Part shown: positions 51,564-61,812 of the stretch, piece by piece | Layout: the number at the start of each line of letters is the position of its first letter | Numbering within the stretch: the stretch's first letter is position 1 | Assembly (NCBI RefSeq): GCF_900111375.1 | Contig: NZ_FOHB01000004.1 | Location: 124,001-188,000, forward strand | From: Pedococcus cremeus | GTDB lineage: Bacteria; Actinomycetota; Actinomycetes; Actinomycetales; Dermatophilaceae | Direction of reading: 5' to 3' | Length of the DNA: 64,000 bases | Program-made: the position numbers and the translations under genes | The notes under the pieces: model-generated | Told to the model about the DNA's origin: nothing | Seen by the model: the letters and a program-made list of their open reading frames with translations, nothing else | Databases searched by the model: none

Positions 51564-52351
51564 ACGCCGACATCCACGGGCTCAGCGGCGCCTACGCCGT
51601 CGACGCGCTCGACGACGTCGAGCGTGCCGAGTTCGAGCGCCACCTCGGGCAGTGCCCCGAGTGCCAGGACGAGGTCGCGAGCCTGCGCGCCGCAGCAGTC
51701 GAGCTGACCCATGCCAGCGTGGCGACCCCTCCGGCCGCACTGCGCGAGAGCGTGCTGCAGCAGATCGCCACGGTGCGACCGCTTCCTCCGCTCACCGGAC
51801 GACCCGGACAGGCCTCGCCGGCCGAGCCGCAGCCGCCCGCGGGCGGCCCCCTGGCACCTCCGACGGTGACCTCGCTGGAGAGCCGTCGGCGCAGGATCGC
51901 TCCTGTGACCTGGCTGGTGGCTGCCGCGGCCGCGGCGGCGCTCGTCATCGGTGGCATCGCGTGGAGCCCGTGGAACAACCAGGGATCCACCCAGCAGCCT
52001 CCGCTCTCCATCACCGAGCAGGTCATCCGGGCCAAGGACGCCCAGCGCTACGAGAAGGACATCGACGGCGCCAGGGCGACCATCGTGCGGAGCAAGTCGC
52101 TCGGCCGGGCCGTGATCATCGCCGACAACATGCCGGCGGCCCCCGCGGGCAAGGACTACCAGATCTGGTTCCAGGACCCGAAGGGCGCGATGCACAGCGC
52201 CGGGGTGATGCCGCACGAGGCCAAGCCGACCCTCAGCATGCTGCTGAACGGGGACGCGTCGAGGTACAACGGCGTCGGCATCACCGTGGAGCCCCTCGGT
52301 GGTTCGCAGGAGCCGACCAGCGCGCCGATCGCGCTGATCGCCTTCAGCTGA
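51560..52351 (+). CDS. rskA: Anti-sigma-K factor RskA
   Basis: Protein of 263 residues. The N-terminal anti-sigma part has SGAYAVDALDDVERAEFERHLGQCPECQDEVASL (key part HLGQCPECQ). One membrane helix (about 116-135) follows a Pro-rich linker, and the outer RskA domain carries SLGRAVIIADNMPAAPAGKDYQIWF. In M. tuberculosis RskA holds SigK until regulated proteolysis under reducing conditions. Its last 8 bases overlap the convergent LLM gene. Confidence 0.9.
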   Translation: MNADIHGLSGAYAVDALDDVERAEFERHLGQCPECQDEVASLRAAAVELTHASVATPPAALRESVLQQIATVRPLPPLTGRPGQASPAEPQPPAGGPLAPPTVTSLESRRRRIAPVTWLVAAAAAAALVIGGIAWSPWNNQGSTQQPPLSITEQVIRAKDAQRYEKDIDGARATIVRSKSLGRAVIIADNMPAAPAGKDYQIWFQDPKGAMHSAGVMPHEAKPTLSMLLNGDASRYNGVGITVEPLGGSQEPTSAPIALIAFS

Positions 52352-53213
52352 GGTGGGGGAGGCGCGAGGCGACCTCCTCGAGCACCCGCACGTCACCGGC
52401 ATACACGCCCTCCGGCCGCGGCCAGTGGGTGATGACGTCGGTGAAGCCGAGCGCGGCCGCCAGGCCGGTCATCTCCTCGAAGCGGTCGACGCTCTCCAGG
52501 GAGAAGACCGGTGAGCTGTCGAGCAGCAGGTAGCGGTCGACCTCCCCGGTCGGCCGCTCCTGCTCGGCGAGCGCCTCGTCGAACCGCTCGGCCAGGCGCG
52601 CCACGGCCCCCCACCAGTCCTCCAGGGTCTCGCCGCCCTTCCCGCCAGTGGTGACCCAGCCCTGGCCCAGCCGGGCCGCCAGCCGCAGCGAGCGGGGACC
52701 GTTGGCGGCGATGACGAACGGGATGCGCGGCTGCTGCACAGGCCCGGGGAGCGTGCGGGCGTCCACGGCGCGGTAGTACGGGCCGTCGTGGTCGACGTGG
52801 TCCTCGCGCAGCAGCCGGTCGAGCAGCTCGGTGAACTCGTGGAAGCGGTCGACCCGCTCCCGCACCGGCTGCTCCTCCCCGAGCAGCCGGGAGTCGCGGT
52901 CGCCGCCGGTGCCGAGGCCGCACAGCAGACGGCCGCCCGAGACGTCGTCGAGCGCCAGCAGGTCGCGCATGAACGTGACGGGGTGGCGGTAGTTCGGCGA
53001 GGAGACGAGGGTCCCGAGCCGGATCCGCTCGGTCACCATCGCGGCCGCCGTCAGGGTCGGCGTGGTGCCGAACCACGGCGCGTCGGGCAGCCCCGCCCAG
53101 ACGAGGTGGTCGTAGGTCCACGCGTGGTCGAACCCGAGCTCCTCGGCCCGCCGCCACAACGGCGCCGCCTCGGGCCACCGGTGCTCCGGGAGGATGGTGA
53201 TGCCGAACCGCAT
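52344..53213 (-). CDS. F420-dependent luciferase-like (LLM) oxidoreductase
   Basis: TIM-barrel oxidoreductase of 289 residues: MRFGITILPEHRW at the start, AEELGFDHAWTYDHL, RIRLGTLVSSPNYRHPVTFMRDLLALDDVSGGRLLCGLGTGG (key part NYRHPVTFMRDLLALD), and IPFVIAANGPRSLRLAAR. Of the F420-binding class in actinobacteria; substrate unknown. ATG 53213. It is convergent with rskA, with an 8-base overlap. Confidence 0.88.
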   Translation of the reverse strand: MRFGITILPEHRWPEAAPLWRRAEELGFDHAWTYDHLVWAGLPDAPWFGTTPTLTAAAMVTERIRLGTLVSSPNYRHPVTFMRDLLALDDVSGGRLLCGLGTGGDRDSRLLGEEQPVRERVDRFHEFTELLDRLLREDHVDHDGPYYRAVDARTLPGPVQQPRIPFVIAANGPRSLRLAARLGQGWVTTGGKGGETLEDWWGAVARLAERFDEALAEQERPTGEVDRYLLLDSSPVFSLESVDRFEEMTGLAAALGFTDVITHWPRPEGVYAGDVRVLEEVASRLPHLS

Positions 53214-53270
53214 GGGCACAGAGCGTATGCCGTGGCGCCAGTTCCGAGCACCCGTGTCAGGCTTGCACCC

Positions 53271-54317
53271 ATGAAGGCGACGATCCTGCACGGCACCCGA
53301 GACGTCCGCGTCGAGGAGGTCGACGACCCAACGATCCAGCGACCCACCGACGCACTGGTGCGCGTCACTGCAGCGTGCGTCTGCGGCAGCGACCTGTGGC
53401 CCTACCGCGGCATCAACGAGGTGAAGGAGCCCCGACGGATCGGGCACGAGTTCGTCGGCATCGTCGAGGAGGTCGGGTCCGGGGTGCGCAGCCTGCGCCC
53501 CGGCGACTTCGTGATCGCGCCCTTCCTCTTCTCCGACAACACCTGCCCGCACTGCCAGGTCGGCATGCAGAGCGCCTGCCAGCACGGCGGGGGCTACGGC
53601 GGCCCTGACACAGAAGGGATCATGGTCGACGGCGGTCAGGGCGAGTACGTCCGCGTCCCGCTCGCCGACGGCACGCTGGTGGCCACCCGCGAGGTGCCGG
53701 ACGACTCGCTGGTGCCGTCACTGCTGACCCTCTCCGACGTGATGGGCACCGGCTGGCACGCCGCCGTCGCTGCCGGCGTCCGGAAGGGCGACACCGTGGT
53801 GGTGGTCGGCGACGGCGCCGTCGGCCTGTGCGGTGTGATCGCCGCCGCCCGGATGGGCGCCGAGCGCGTGGTGGCGATGTCGCGGCACGAGTCGCGCCAG
53901 AAGCTGGCCACCCATTTCGGGGCCACCGACATCGTGGCCGCCCGCGGCGAGGAGGGTGAGGCCGCGGTGATGGACCTGACCGACGGCGTGGGTGCCGACG
54001 CGGTGCTCGAGTGCGTCGGCACCGGCGAGGCGATGACCACCGCCATTGCCGTCGCGCGGCCCGGCGCCACCGTCGGCTACGTCGGCGTGCCCCACGGCGT
54101 CGAGCTCCCCATCGGCACCATGTTCCGCCGCAACATCGGGGTGGGGGGCGGCGTCGCCCCGGTGCGCCAGTACCTGCCCCAGCTGCGCGACGACGTGCTC
54201 TCCGGCGCGATCGACCCCGGTGCCGTGTTCGACCTCGAGCTGCCGCTGTCGGAGGTGGCCGAGGCGTATGCCGCCATGGACGAGCGCCGCGCGATCAAGT
54301 CGCTCGTCCGTCCCTGA
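53271..54317 (+). CDS. Zinc-dependent alcohol dehydrogenase-like protein
   Basis: Medium-chain dehydrogenase of 348 residues. The catalytic zinc site is CVCGSD (Cys about 38) with GHEFVGIVEEVG (His about 62). The structural-zinc loop is CPHCQVGMQSACQHGG, with three Cys and a His instead of four Cys. The NAD site is VVVVGDGAVGLCGVIAA. It belongs to the threonine-dehydrogenase/FDH-like group. Substrate unknown. Confidence 0.88.
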   Translation: MKATILHGTRDVRVEEVDDPTIQRPTDALVRVTAACVCGSDLWPYRGINEVKEPRRIGHEFVGIVEEVGSGVRSLRPGDFVIAPFLFSDNTCPHCQVGMQSACQHGGGYGGPDTEGIMVDGGQGEYVRVPLADGTLVATREVPDDSLVPSLLTLSDVMGTGWHAAVAAGVRKGDTVVVVGDGAVGLCGVIAAARMGAERVVAMSRHESRQKLATHFGATDIVAARGEEGEAAVMDLTDGVGADAVLECVGTGEAMTTAIAVARPGATVGYVGVPHGVELPIGTMFRRNIGVGGGVAPVRQYLPQLRDDVLSGAIDPGAVFDLELPLSEVAEAYAAMDERRAIKSLVRP

Positions 54318-54360
54318 CCGGTCCGCCGCCGAGCCAGCCACCCGGACCCCGGACGAGCGC

Positions 54361-55176
54361 GTGGACCAGCCCGATCGCACCGCACCGGAGTTCGTGCCGG
54401 ACGGCCACGGCGGCGTCGTGGTGGTGGTCGACGACCAGCCACAGTCGCACGTCGACCTCGCCGACCCCGGTCACCTGCTCTTCGAGTACGTCCTGCACTT
54501 CGGGCTGGTCCTGGACACCCTGCCGGAGGGGCAGCTGGCGGTCACCCACGTCGGCGGCGCGGGCCTGACCCTGGCCCGCTACCTGCAGCACACGCGTCCC
54601 GGCTCGCCCCAGGTCGTCCTGGAGCCCGACGCCGCGCTGACCGAGGCGGTGCGCCGCGAGCTCCCGCTGCCGCGGGGCCACCGGATCCGGGTGCGCCCGG
54701 TCGACGGCCGCACCGGCATCGCCGCGCTGCGGGACGCGAGCGCCGACGTCGTCGTGCTCGACGCCTACGCCGGCGGGCGGATGCCGGCCGAGCTCTCCAC
54801 CCGCGAGTTCCTCACCGACGTGCGTCGCGTGCTGCGCCCCGGCGGGGTTCTCCTGGCCAACGTCAGCGACGAACCCGCCCGCGACCACCTGCGGCGGTGG
54901 CACGCCACCGCGGCCGAGGTCTTCCCGTGGACCTCGGCCATCGCGCTCGCCGAGGTCTGGAAGCGCAGGCGGTTCGGCAACTACGTCGTCATGGCCTCCA
55001 CCCACCCGCTCGACGAGCTCCGGCTCACCAGGGCCGTCGCCGGCTGCCCGTTCCCCAGCTCGCTGCGCAGTCGCACCGAGCTCGAGCGGCTGCTCGCCGG
55101 CGGCCGGGCCTACACCGACGACGCCACGGCCGAGTCGCCGTCACCCCCACCACGGGACCGCTGGCGCCTGCGCTGA
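54361..55176 (+). CDS. Spermidine synthase-like methyltransferase-fold protein
   Basis: Protein of 271 residues. It has VVVDDQPQSHVDLADPGHLLFEYV, then the nucleotide motif VTHVGGAGLTLARYL, VVLEPD as the acidic loop, and DVVVLDAYAGGRMPAEL as the post-motif. This is the spermidine synthase (PABMT) fold often seen in actinobacteria without polyamine partners, so the reaction is uncertain. GTG 54361 is the likely start; an open frame continues upstream into the dehydrogenase gene. Confidence 0.8.
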   Translation: MDQPDRTAPEFVPDGHGGVVVVVDDQPQSHVDLADPGHLLFEYVLHFGLVLDTLPEGQLAVTHVGGAGLTLARYLQHTRPGSPQVVLEPDAALTEAVRRELPLPRGHRIRVRPVDGRTGIAALRDASADVVVLDAYAGGRMPAELSTREFLTDVRRVLRPGGVLLANVSDEPARDHLRRWHATAAEVFPWTSAIALAEVWKRRRFGNYVVMASTHPLDELRLTRAVAGCPFPSSLRSRTELERLLAGGRAYTDDATAESPSPPPRDRWRLR

Positions 55177-55218
55177 GCACGCGGTGCAGCCACCGTCCTC
55201 GCGCGGCAGGATGGAGCC

Positions 55219-56250
55219 ATGCCCGAGCAGACCCTGCCCGCACCCCGCACGCCCGACCCCATGGAGGCGCCGCCGGTGCGCTGGGGGATCCTCGGCCCCG
55301 GGAACATCGCCCACTCCTTCGCGACCGCCCTGCGAGAGGGCACCCGCCAGGAGGTCGTCGCCGTCGGCTCGCGCAGCGCGAAGCGCGCCCGTGACTTCGC
55401 CGACGAGTTCGGGGTGCCCGCGGCATACGGGTCCTATGAGGAGCTGGTGGCCGACGAGGCGGTCGACGTCGTCTACGTCGCCTCGCCGCACTCGGAGCAC
55501 CACGAGCACGCGATGCTCGTGCTCGAGGCAGGCAAGCCGGTGCTGGTGGAGAAGGCGTTCACGCGCAACGCCGCCGAGGCCCGCGAGGTGCTCGACACCG
55601 CACGCGGGCGCGGCCTCTTCGCCATGGAGGCCATGTGGACGCGTTTCCTGCCGCACATCGACGTGGTGCGCCAGGCGGTCGAGTCGGGGCTGCTCGGTGA
55701 CGTGCTGACGGTGATGGCCGACCACGGCCAGACCCTGCACCCGAACGGCCCGGAGCGTCTCTCGTCGCCCGACCTGGCGGGCGGGTCGCTGCTCGACCTC
55801 GGTGTCTACCCCCTGTCGTTCACCTCGATGGTGCTCGGGCCGTTCGAGTCGGTCACCGCGGTCGGCCACCTGACCGACGAGGGCGTCGACGCCCAGCTGT
55901 CGGTGACCGTGACCGGTCGGGAGCAGGCGCTCGGCCTGGTCGGGTCGTCGATGGTGACCAAGACGCCGACCACCGCGGTCGTCGTCGGGCGCGACGCCCG
56001 CATCGAGATCGGCGGTGACTTCTTCGTGCCCCAACCGGTGCGACTGCTGACGCCACTGGGCGAGGAGCTCGACCGCTACGAGCCGGAGGTCCGCGAGCAC
56101 GGCTTCCGCTACGAGGCCGCGGAGGTGGCCCGCTGCCTGAACGACGGGGCGCTCGAGTCGCCGTTGATGCCGCACGCCGAGACGCTGCGGGTCATGGAGG
56201 CCATGGACGACGTCCGCCGTCAGGTGGGGGTGCGGTACCCCGGGGAGTGA
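55219..56250 (+). CDS. Gfo/Idh/MocA family oxidoreductase
   Basis: NAD(P)-dependent sugar or diol dehydrogenase of 343 residues. The Rossmann motif is WGILGPGNIAHSF (about 19-31), the family signature is VLVEKAFTRNAAEA (EKA in place of EKP), and the C-terminal domain has LLDLGVYPLSF. This form resembles trans-1,2-dihydrobenzenediol dehydrogenase-like members. Substrate unknown. ATG 55219. Confidence 0.9.
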   Translation: MPEQTLPAPRTPDPMEAPPVRWGILGPGNIAHSFATALREGTRQEVVAVGSRSAKRARDFADEFGVPAAYGSYEELVADEAVDVVYVASPHSEHHEHAMLVLEAGKPVLVEKAFTRNAAEAREVLDTARGRGLFAMEAMWTRFLPHIDVVRQAVESGLLGDVLTVMADHGQTLHPNGPERLSSPDLAGGSLLDLGVYPLSFTSMVLGPFESVTAVGHLTDEGVDAQLSVTVTGREQALGLVGSSMVTKTPTTAVVVGRDARIEIGGDFFVPQPVRLLTPLGEELDRYEPEVREHGFRYEAAEVARCLNDGALESPLMPHAETLRVMEAMDDVRRQVGVRYPGE

Positions 56251-56259
56251 CCCCGTCGG

Positions 56260-57447
56260 TCAGTCGCGGTCGGGCAGCACGAACCACGCGCTCGTGCCGC
56301 CGTCGGTCGAGGCGTCGAGGCCGATGCGCCCGCCGTGTGCGTCGATGATGCGCCGGCACGTGCTGAGGCCGATGCCGGCACCCTCCTCGGCTACCGCTGA
56401 ACCGCGCTCGAGGAGGCCGAACACCTTCTCGCGCAGGTGTTCCGGCACCCCGGGTCCCGCGTCGTCGACGGCGACCCGCCAGCCACTGGCGACCCGTACC
56501 GCGCCGACCCTGATCCGAGCGGGCTGGTCGTCGCGGCGGAACTTCAGGGCGTTGGCCACGAGGTTCTGGAGCACCGCCTGCACCTGCACCCGGTCTGCGG
56601 TCACCGTCGGCAGCGCGTCGACCTCCACCGTGGCGCCCGTGCGGGCCACCCGGGCGCTGAGGTCCTCGAGCACGTCCGCGCACACCGCGGCGAGGTCGAC
56701 GCGCTCGAGCCGCAGGCGGCCGCCGAGGCGCGCGTAGTCGAGCAGGTCGTCGACCAGCAGCCGCATGCGGTCGGCCGACTGGGCGGCCCGCCCGAGGTAG
56801 GGCCCGGCGACCGGGTCCTGGGTCACCGCCGGCTGCTCACCGACGACCTCGAGGAAGCCGGTCAGGGCGGTCAGCGGGTTGAGCAGGTCGTGGCTGACCT
56901 GCCCGGCGAAGTGGGCGAGCTCGTCGTTCGACCGGCGCAGCTCGCGGCTGGTGCGGAGCAGCTCGAGGACGTCGACCACCTGCCGGGCCAGGATGTCGAG
57001 CGACCGGCGCTGCTGGGCGGTCAGCTCACGGGGCTCCTCGTCGAACACGCAGAGCGTGCCGATCACCACCCCGGCCGGCGTGCGCAGCTGGCTGGCGGCG
57101 TAGAACCGCACCCGGGCGATCGCCCCGGTCACGAACGGGTTGCTCGCGAACCGGCTGTCCTCCCGGGCGTCGCGCACGTGCACCGGGCCGGGGCTGCTGA
57201 GGATCGTGGCGCACATGGAGTCCTCGGTCGAGCAGACCGACGGCTCGAGCCCAACGGTGGCAACCTGGTGCTGCTCGCGGTGGTCGATGAGGTTGATCGC
57301 GGCCTGCGGCACCCCGCACACCTGCGCGGCGATCTCGACGAGCCCCTGGAGGTCCTCGTCGAACCCACCACCCGTGTCCCGCCCGGTCCCGATGACGCCG
57401 TAGTCGGCGATGGCCTCGGTGCGTGCGACCCCCTGCAGATCCGTCAC
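56260..57447 (-). CDS. GAF-domain sensor histidine kinase (soluble)
   Basis: Protein of 395 residues without membrane segments. A GAF domain (about 30-165) has CSTEDSMCATIL and IGTLCVFDEEPREL, as in light- or redox-sensing phosphotransfer kinases. It is followed by a HisKA dimer helix with FAGQVSHDLLNPLTALTGF (phospho-His about 190) and a HATPase_c domain (N box VLQNLVANALKF; DDAGPGVP; GAGIGLSTCRRI). No response regulator gene is next to it. It is convergent with the Gfo/Idh gene. Confidence 0.9.
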   Translation of the reverse strand: MTDLQGVARTEAIADYGVIGTGRDTGGGFDEDLQGLVEIAAQVCGVPQAAINLIDHREQHQVATVGLEPSVCSTEDSMCATILSSPGPVHVRDAREDSRFASNPFVTGAIARVRFYAASQLRTPAGVVIGTLCVFDEEPRELTAQQRRSLDILARQVVDVLELLRTSRELRRSNDELAHFAGQVSHDLLNPLTALTGFLEVVGEQPAVTQDPVAGPYLGRAAQSADRMRLLVDDLLDYARLGGRLRLERVDLAAVCADVLEDLSARVARTGATVEVDALPTVTADRVQVQAVLQNLVANALKFRRDDQPARIRVGAVRVASGWRVAVDDAGPGVPEHLREKVFGLLERGSAVAEEGAGIGLSTCRRIIDAHGGRIGLDASTDGGTSAWFVLPDRD

Positions 57448-57465
57448 AGGAGCAGAGGGTAGTGG

Positions 57466-57828
57466 TCAGACCAGGGGCAGGTAGGGCGCGAGGTCGGCGC
57501 GGTGCCCGCTCACGCGCAGGCTCCCCGACTGCCACGCCTGCTCCCACCCGAGCTGGCCGACGACGAGGGCGAGCCAGGTCGTCGCGTCGGTCTCGATGAC
57601 GTTGGGCGGGGTGCCCCGGGTGTGCGTCTGCCCGGCGATGCACTGCACCGCCCCGAACGGCGGCACCCGCACCTCCACGCTGCGGCCGGGCGCCTGCTGC
57701 GCGAGCTCCTCCAGCGAGTAGCGCACCGCGGTGGCGGTCGTCTCCCGGTCGGCGAGGTCGGGGTCGTGCTGCCAGGCGAGCACGGCGGCGCGGCCGGCGG
57801 CGGCGGGCACCCGGCGGCGCGGCGGCAT
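57466..57828 (-). CDS. Sterol carrier protein (SCP2)-like protein
   Basis: Protein of 120 residues: AVRYSLEELAQQAPGRSVEVRVPPFGAVQCI (key part SVEVRVPPFGAVQC) and TWLALVVGQLGWEQAWQSGSLRVSGHRADLAPYLPL. This is the short bacterial SCP2-like family often encoded next to purL in actinobacteria. It may bind a hydrophobic ligand; function unknown. It starts 13 bases after purL. Confidence 0.82.
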   Translation of the reverse strand: MPPRRRVPAAAGRAAVLAWQHDPDLADRETTATAVRYSLEELAQQAPGRSVEVRVPPFGAVQCIAGQTHTRGTPPNVIETDATTWLALVVGQLGWEQAWQSGSLRVSGHRADLAPYLPLV

Positions 57829-57841
57829 ACCGTCGTGCCCC

Positions 57842-60160
57842 TTACTCGCCGAAGACGGCCGGCAGCGTCCGGGTGTGCGCCTCGCGCAGCTCGTCGAGCG
57901 TGACGGCGAACTGGCCCTGGACGTCGATGCCGTCGGTCTGGTCGTCGACGACGCCGATGCGCGCGTGGACCTGGCCGCGCGCCGTGCACATGTCGGTGAA
58001 GCGGACCTCCTCCGAGCGCGGCACCGCGACGACGACGCGAGCGGTCGACTCGCTGAAGAGCGCCGTGAAGGCGTCGATGCCGTCGCGCTCACAGACCGCG
58101 TCGAGCCAGACCCGGGCGCCGACGCCGTTGCGCATCGTCGCCTCCGCGAGGGCGACCGCCAGGCCGCCGTCGGAGAGGTCGTGCGCGGCGTCGACGAGGC
58201 CGTCACGGCTGGCGTTGACCAGGATCTCGCCGAGCAGCCGCTCGGCGGCGAGGTCGACCTTCGGCGGGCGGCCGCCGAGGTGGCCGTGCCTCACGTGCGC
58301 CCACTCGCCGCCGTCGAGCTCGTCGCGGGTGGTGCCGAGCAGGTAGATGACCTGGCCCGGCGTCTTCCAGCCGCTCGGGGTGCGGCGGGCCACGTCATCC
58401 ATGACGCCGAGCACGCCGATGACCGGGGTCGGGTGGATCGCGACGTCGCCGGTCTGGTTGTAGAACGACACGTTGCCGCCGGTGACCGGCACGCCGAGCT
58501 CGCGGCAGCCCTCGGCGATGCCCATGACCGCCTGCTCGAACTGCCACATGACGCCCGTGTCCTCCGGGGAGCCGAAGTTGAGACAGTCGGTGATCGCGAG
58601 CGGGGTGGCGCCGACGGTGGCCACGTTGCGGTAGGCCTCGGCGAGCGCGAGCTGCGCGCCGGCATACGGGTCGAGCTTGGCGAACCGCCCGTTGCAGTCG
58701 GTGCTGACCGCGACGCCGCGCCCGGTCTCCTCGTCGACACGCACGACACCGGAGTCGTCGGGCATCGCGAGGGCGGTGTTGCCGAGCACGTAGCGGTCGT
58801 ACTGGTCGGTGACCCAAGACTTGTCGCACAGGTTCGGCGAGGCGAGCAGGGTGAGCAGGTCGGCCTTCAGCTCGTCACCCGTGGTGGGCTTGGCCAGCGA
58901 GCCGGTTGCGTTCTCCTGCAACGAATCGAGGTATGCCGGCCGCTCCAGCGGGCGGTGGTAGACCGGGCCGTCGTGGGCCACCGAGCGCGGCGGCACGTCG
59001 ACGATGACCTCGCCGTGCCAGGTGATGACCAGGTGGTCGCCCTCGGTCACCTCGCCGATGACGGTCGCCTCGACGTCCCAGCGGCGGCAGATCTCCATGA
59101 ACTCGTCGAGCTTCGCCGGCTCGACCACGGCCATCATGCGCTCCTGGCTCTCCGACATGAGGATCTCCTCAGGGCGGAGGGAGGCGTCGCGCAGCGGCAC
59201 GAGGTCGAGCTCGACCTGCATGCCGCCGTCGCCGTTCGACGCGAGCTCGCTGGTGGCACAGGAGAGCCCGGCACCACCGAGGTCCTGGATGCCGTCGACG
59301 ACCTTGGCCTTGTAGAGGTCGAGGCAGCACTCGATGAGCACCTTCTCGGCGAACGGGTCGCCGACCTGCACGGCCGGGCGCTTGGCCGGGCCGCCCTCCT
59401 CGAACGTCTCGGACGCGAGGACGGAGACGCCGCCGATGCCGTCGCCGCCGGTCTTGGCGCCGAACAGGATCACCTTGTTGCCGGCACCGGAGGCCTTGGC
59501 GAGGTGGATGTCCTCGCGGCGCATCGCACCGACGCAGAGGGCGTTGACGAGCGGGTTGCCCTGGTAGCAGTCGTCGAACACGACCTCGCCACCGATGTTG
59601 GGCAGGCCCAGGCAGTTGCCGTAACCACCGACGCCGGCAACCACGCCGGGCAGGACGCGCTGGGTGTCGGGGTGGTTCAGGTTGCCGAAGCGGAGCGGGT
59701 CCATCACGGCGATCGGGCGGGCGCCCATCGACATGATGTCGCGGACGATGCCGCCGACCCCGGTGGCCGCACCCTGGTAGGGCTCGACGTAGGACGGGTG
59801 GTTGTGCGACTCGACCTTGAAGGTCACCGCCCAGCCGTCGCCGATGTCGACGACGCCGGCGTTCTCACCGATGCCGACCAGCAGCTTCTCGCGCATCTCC
59901 TCGGTGGTGTTGTCGGCGAAGTGCTTGAAGTGCACCTTGCTCGACTTGTACGAGCAGTGCTCGGACCACATGACCGAGTACATCGCCAGCTCGGCGCTGG
60001 TGGGACGGCGGTCGAGGATGTCGCGGATGCGCTGGTACTCGTCCTCCTTGAGGCCGAGCTCGAGCCAGGGCTGCTCGTGGTCGGGGGTCGCCCCGGCGTT
60101 GCCGACGGTGTCGACGTGGGGGACGTGCCCGGTGCTGCTCGATGCGGTGCTGGTGCTCAT
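57842..60160 (-). CDS. purL: Phosphoribosylformylglycinamidine synthase subunit PurL (small-type)
   Basis: ATP-dependent subunit of FGAM synthase, 772 residues, the length of the small PurL that works with PurS and PurQ. Motifs: [12 protein letters not shown] near the start, [31 protein letters not shown], the second repeat with [20 protein letters not shown], and [13 protein letters not shown]. Its ATG overlaps the purQ stop (ATGA). Confidence 0.97.
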   Translation of the reverse strand: MSTSTASSSTGHVPHVDTVGNAGATPDHEQPWLELGLKEDEYQRIRDILDRRPTSAELAMYSVMWSEHCSYKSSKVHFKHFADNTTEEMREKLLVGIGENAGVVDIGDGWAVTFKVESHNHPSYVEPYQGAATGVGGIVRDIMSMGARPIAVMDPLRFGNLNHPDTQRVLPGVVAGVGGYGNCLGLPNIGGEVVFDDCYQGNPLVNALCVGAMRREDIHLAKASGAGNKVILFGAKTGGDGIGGVSVLASETFEEGGPAKRPAVQVGDPFAEKVLIECCLDLYKAKVVDGIQDLGGAGLSCATSELASNGDGGMQVELDLVPLRDASLRPEEILMSESQERMMAVVEPAKLDEFMEICRRWDVEATVIGEVTEGDHLVITWHGEVIVDVPPRSVAHDGPVYHRPLERPAYLDSLQENATGSLAKPTTGDELKADLLTLLASPNLCDKSWVTDQYDRYVLGNTALAMPDDSGVVRVDEETGRGVAVSTDCNGRFAKLDPYAGAQLALAEAYRNVATVGATPLAITDCLNFGSPEDTGVMWQFEQAVMGIAEGCRELGVPVTGGNVSFYNQTGDVAIHPTPVIGVLGVMDDVARRTPSGWKTPGQVIYLLGTTRDELDGGEWAHVRHGHLGGRPPKVDLAAERLLGEILVNASRDGLVDAAHDLSDGGLAVALAEATMRNGVGARVWLDAVCERDGIDAFTALFSESTARVVVAVPRSEEVRFTDMCTARGQVHARIGVVDDQTDGIDVQGQFAVTLDELREAHTRTLPAVFGE

Positions 60161-60840
60161 GCGTTGACAACCTGCTTGAGGATCGAGGTGAAGAAGGGCA
60201 GTCCGTCGAGGCTCGGGCCGTAACCCTCCTCGACGCAGTGCTCGGGGTGCGGCATGAGGCCGACGACGTTGCCGCGCTCGTTCGTGATGCCGGCGATGTG
60301 GCGGTAGGAGCCGTTGGGGTTGCGGCCGCCCTCGGGCACGACGTACCGGAACACCACACGGCCCTCCCCCTCGAGCTCGTCGAGGGTGCGCTCGTCGGCG
60401 ACGAAGCCGCCCTCGCCGTTCTTGAGGACGATGGTGATCTCCTGGCCCTGCTCGAAGTCGGAGGTCCAGGCGGTCTGCGCGTTCTCGACCCGCAGGCGGG
60501 TGTCGACGCAGTTGAACTTGCGGTGGTCGTTGCGGATCAGCGCACCCGGCAGCAGGTGCGACTCGGTGAGCACCTGGAAGCCGTTGCAGATGCCGAGCAC
60601 GGGCAGGCCGCCCTTCGCGGCCGGCACGAGCTGGTCCATCACCGGCGCGAAGCGGGCGATGGCGCCGCAGCGCAGGTAGTCGCCGTAGGAGAACCCGCCC
60701 GGGAGGATGACGGCGTCGACCCCACGCAGGTCGGCGTCGCCGTGCCAGAGGCTGACCGGCTCGCCGCCGACGGCGCGCACCGCACGAGCGGCGTCGCGGT
60801 CGTCGAGCGACCCCGGAAACGTGACGACCCCGACCTTCAC
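60157..60840 (-). CDS. purQ: Phosphoribosylformylglycinamidine synthase subunit PurQ
   Basis: Glutaminase subunit of 227 residues. Class I amidotransferase triad: Cys in [13 protein letters not shown] (about 87), His and Glu in [11 protein letters not shown] (about 200-204). [14 protein letters not shown] near the N-terminus is characteristic. It delivers ammonia to PurL. It overlaps purS (GTGA region at 60837-60840) and purL. Confidence 0.97.
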   Translation of the reverse strand: MKVGVVTFPGSLDDRDAARAVRAVGGEPVSLWHGDADLRGVDAVILPGGFSYGDYLRCGAIARFAPVMDQLVPAAKGGLPVLGICNGFQVLTESHLLPGALIRNDHRKFNCVDTRLRVENAQTAWTSDFEQGQEITIVLKNGEGGFVADERTLDELEGEGRVVFRYVVPEGGRNPNGSYRHIAGITNERGNVVGLMPHPEHCVEEGYGPSLDGLPFFTSILKQVVNA

Positions 60841-61133
60841 CGGCCGGGGTCCTTCTCGTCCTGCTCTGCGCGGCTCGCGTCGACGTCCTGCTCCGCCCGG
60901 ACCGACACCACGTCCTCGATGACGGGGTTCGACAGGAGCGTCTCGGCGGCCTTGCGGGCGGCCTCGAGCACCTCGTCGGTGACCTCGCCGTCGACGGTGA
61001 GGAGGAAGCGCTTGCCCTGCCTCACGTCGGTGAACTGGTCGAAACCGAGCCGGGGAAGGGCGCCGTTCACGGCCTGTCCCTGCGGGTCGAGGATCTCTGG
61101 CTTCAGCATCACGTCAATGACGACGTTGCCCAT
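60837..61133 (-). CDS. purS: Phosphoribosylformylglycinamidine synthase subunit PurS
   Basis: Small structural subunit of 98 residues: [39 protein letters not shown], and [11 protein letters not shown]. It bridges PurL and PurQ. The tail of about 20 residues is acidic and longer than usual. First gene of the purS-purQ-purL operon, ATG 61133. Confidence 0.95.
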   Translation of the reverse strand: MGNVVIDVMLKPEILDPQGQAVNGALPRLGFDQFTDVRQGKRFLLTVDGEVTDEVLEAARKAAETLLSNPVIEDVVSVRAEQDVDASRAEQDEKDPGR

Positions 61134-61325
61134 GCGGGGTCTCCTGGGGAGCAATGGGGAGGGAGCGCGGCCAGTCTAGCCGGGCCCGGGGGCCGCCCCC
61201 GCCGCCCGCCCACGGCCCGGACTCGCGCGACGTCCTCGACGTCACCCCTTCCCCGCCAACCTCCCTGGTGGGACGCTGGTGGTTCCACCGGGGGCGGCGG
61301 CGAAGCAGGCCACGGGAGGCGCGAG

Positions 61326-61778
61326 ATGAGCACCCAGCAGAGCACCGTCAGGCACCGCATGATGCACACCGGCAACAGGCTGGGCGTCAGCCTCTACCGG
61401 CACTCGGGCGGCCGCATCGGGGGCCACGGCACCGGTGGCGTGCGGGTCATCCTGGTCACCGTGCCGGGGCGGCGCACCGGGCTTCCTCGGACCACGCCCG
61501 TTGGGGCGTTCCCGTACCAGGGTGGCCTCCTCGTGGTCGGGTCCGGCAGCGCGTCGCCGCAGGAGCCGGACTGGTTCCGCAACCTCCGCAAGGCCGCCCG
61601 GGCGGAGGTACAGGTCGGCAAGGAGACGTATGCCGCCGGCATACGGGTGCTGACGGGGGCGGAGCGGGACTCCGCCTTCCACGACGTCGTGGTCGCGCAG
61701 GTCCCGCGGTACGGCACGTACGAGGCGAAGTGCGGTCGACCGATGCCGCTCGCCGTGCTCACCCGGCTGCCCTCCTGA
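61326..61778 (+). CDS. F420H2-dependent quinone reductase-like (DDN/nitroreductase) protein
   Basis: Protein of 150 residues in the split-barrel deazaflavin-dependent family: VILVTVPGRRTGLPRTTPVGAFPYQGGLLVVGS (key part VPGRRTGLPRTTPV), PDWFRNLRKAARAEVQVG, and YEAKCGRPMPLAVLTRL. These enzymes use reduced F420 to reduce quinones or nitro compounds. It contains adjacent octamers in inverted orientation at 61627 and 61637. Confidence 0.88.
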   Translation: MSTQQSTVRHRMMHTGNRLGVSLYRHSGGRIGGHGTGGVRVILVTVPGRRTGLPRTTPVGAFPYQGGLLVVGSGSASPQEPDWFRNLRKAARAEVQVGKETYAAGIRVLTGAERDSAFHDVVVAQVPRYGTYEAKCGRPMPLAVLTRLPS

Positions 61779-61812
61779 CGGTCGACCAGCGGACGCCTCC
61801 GCCAAAAGACGG

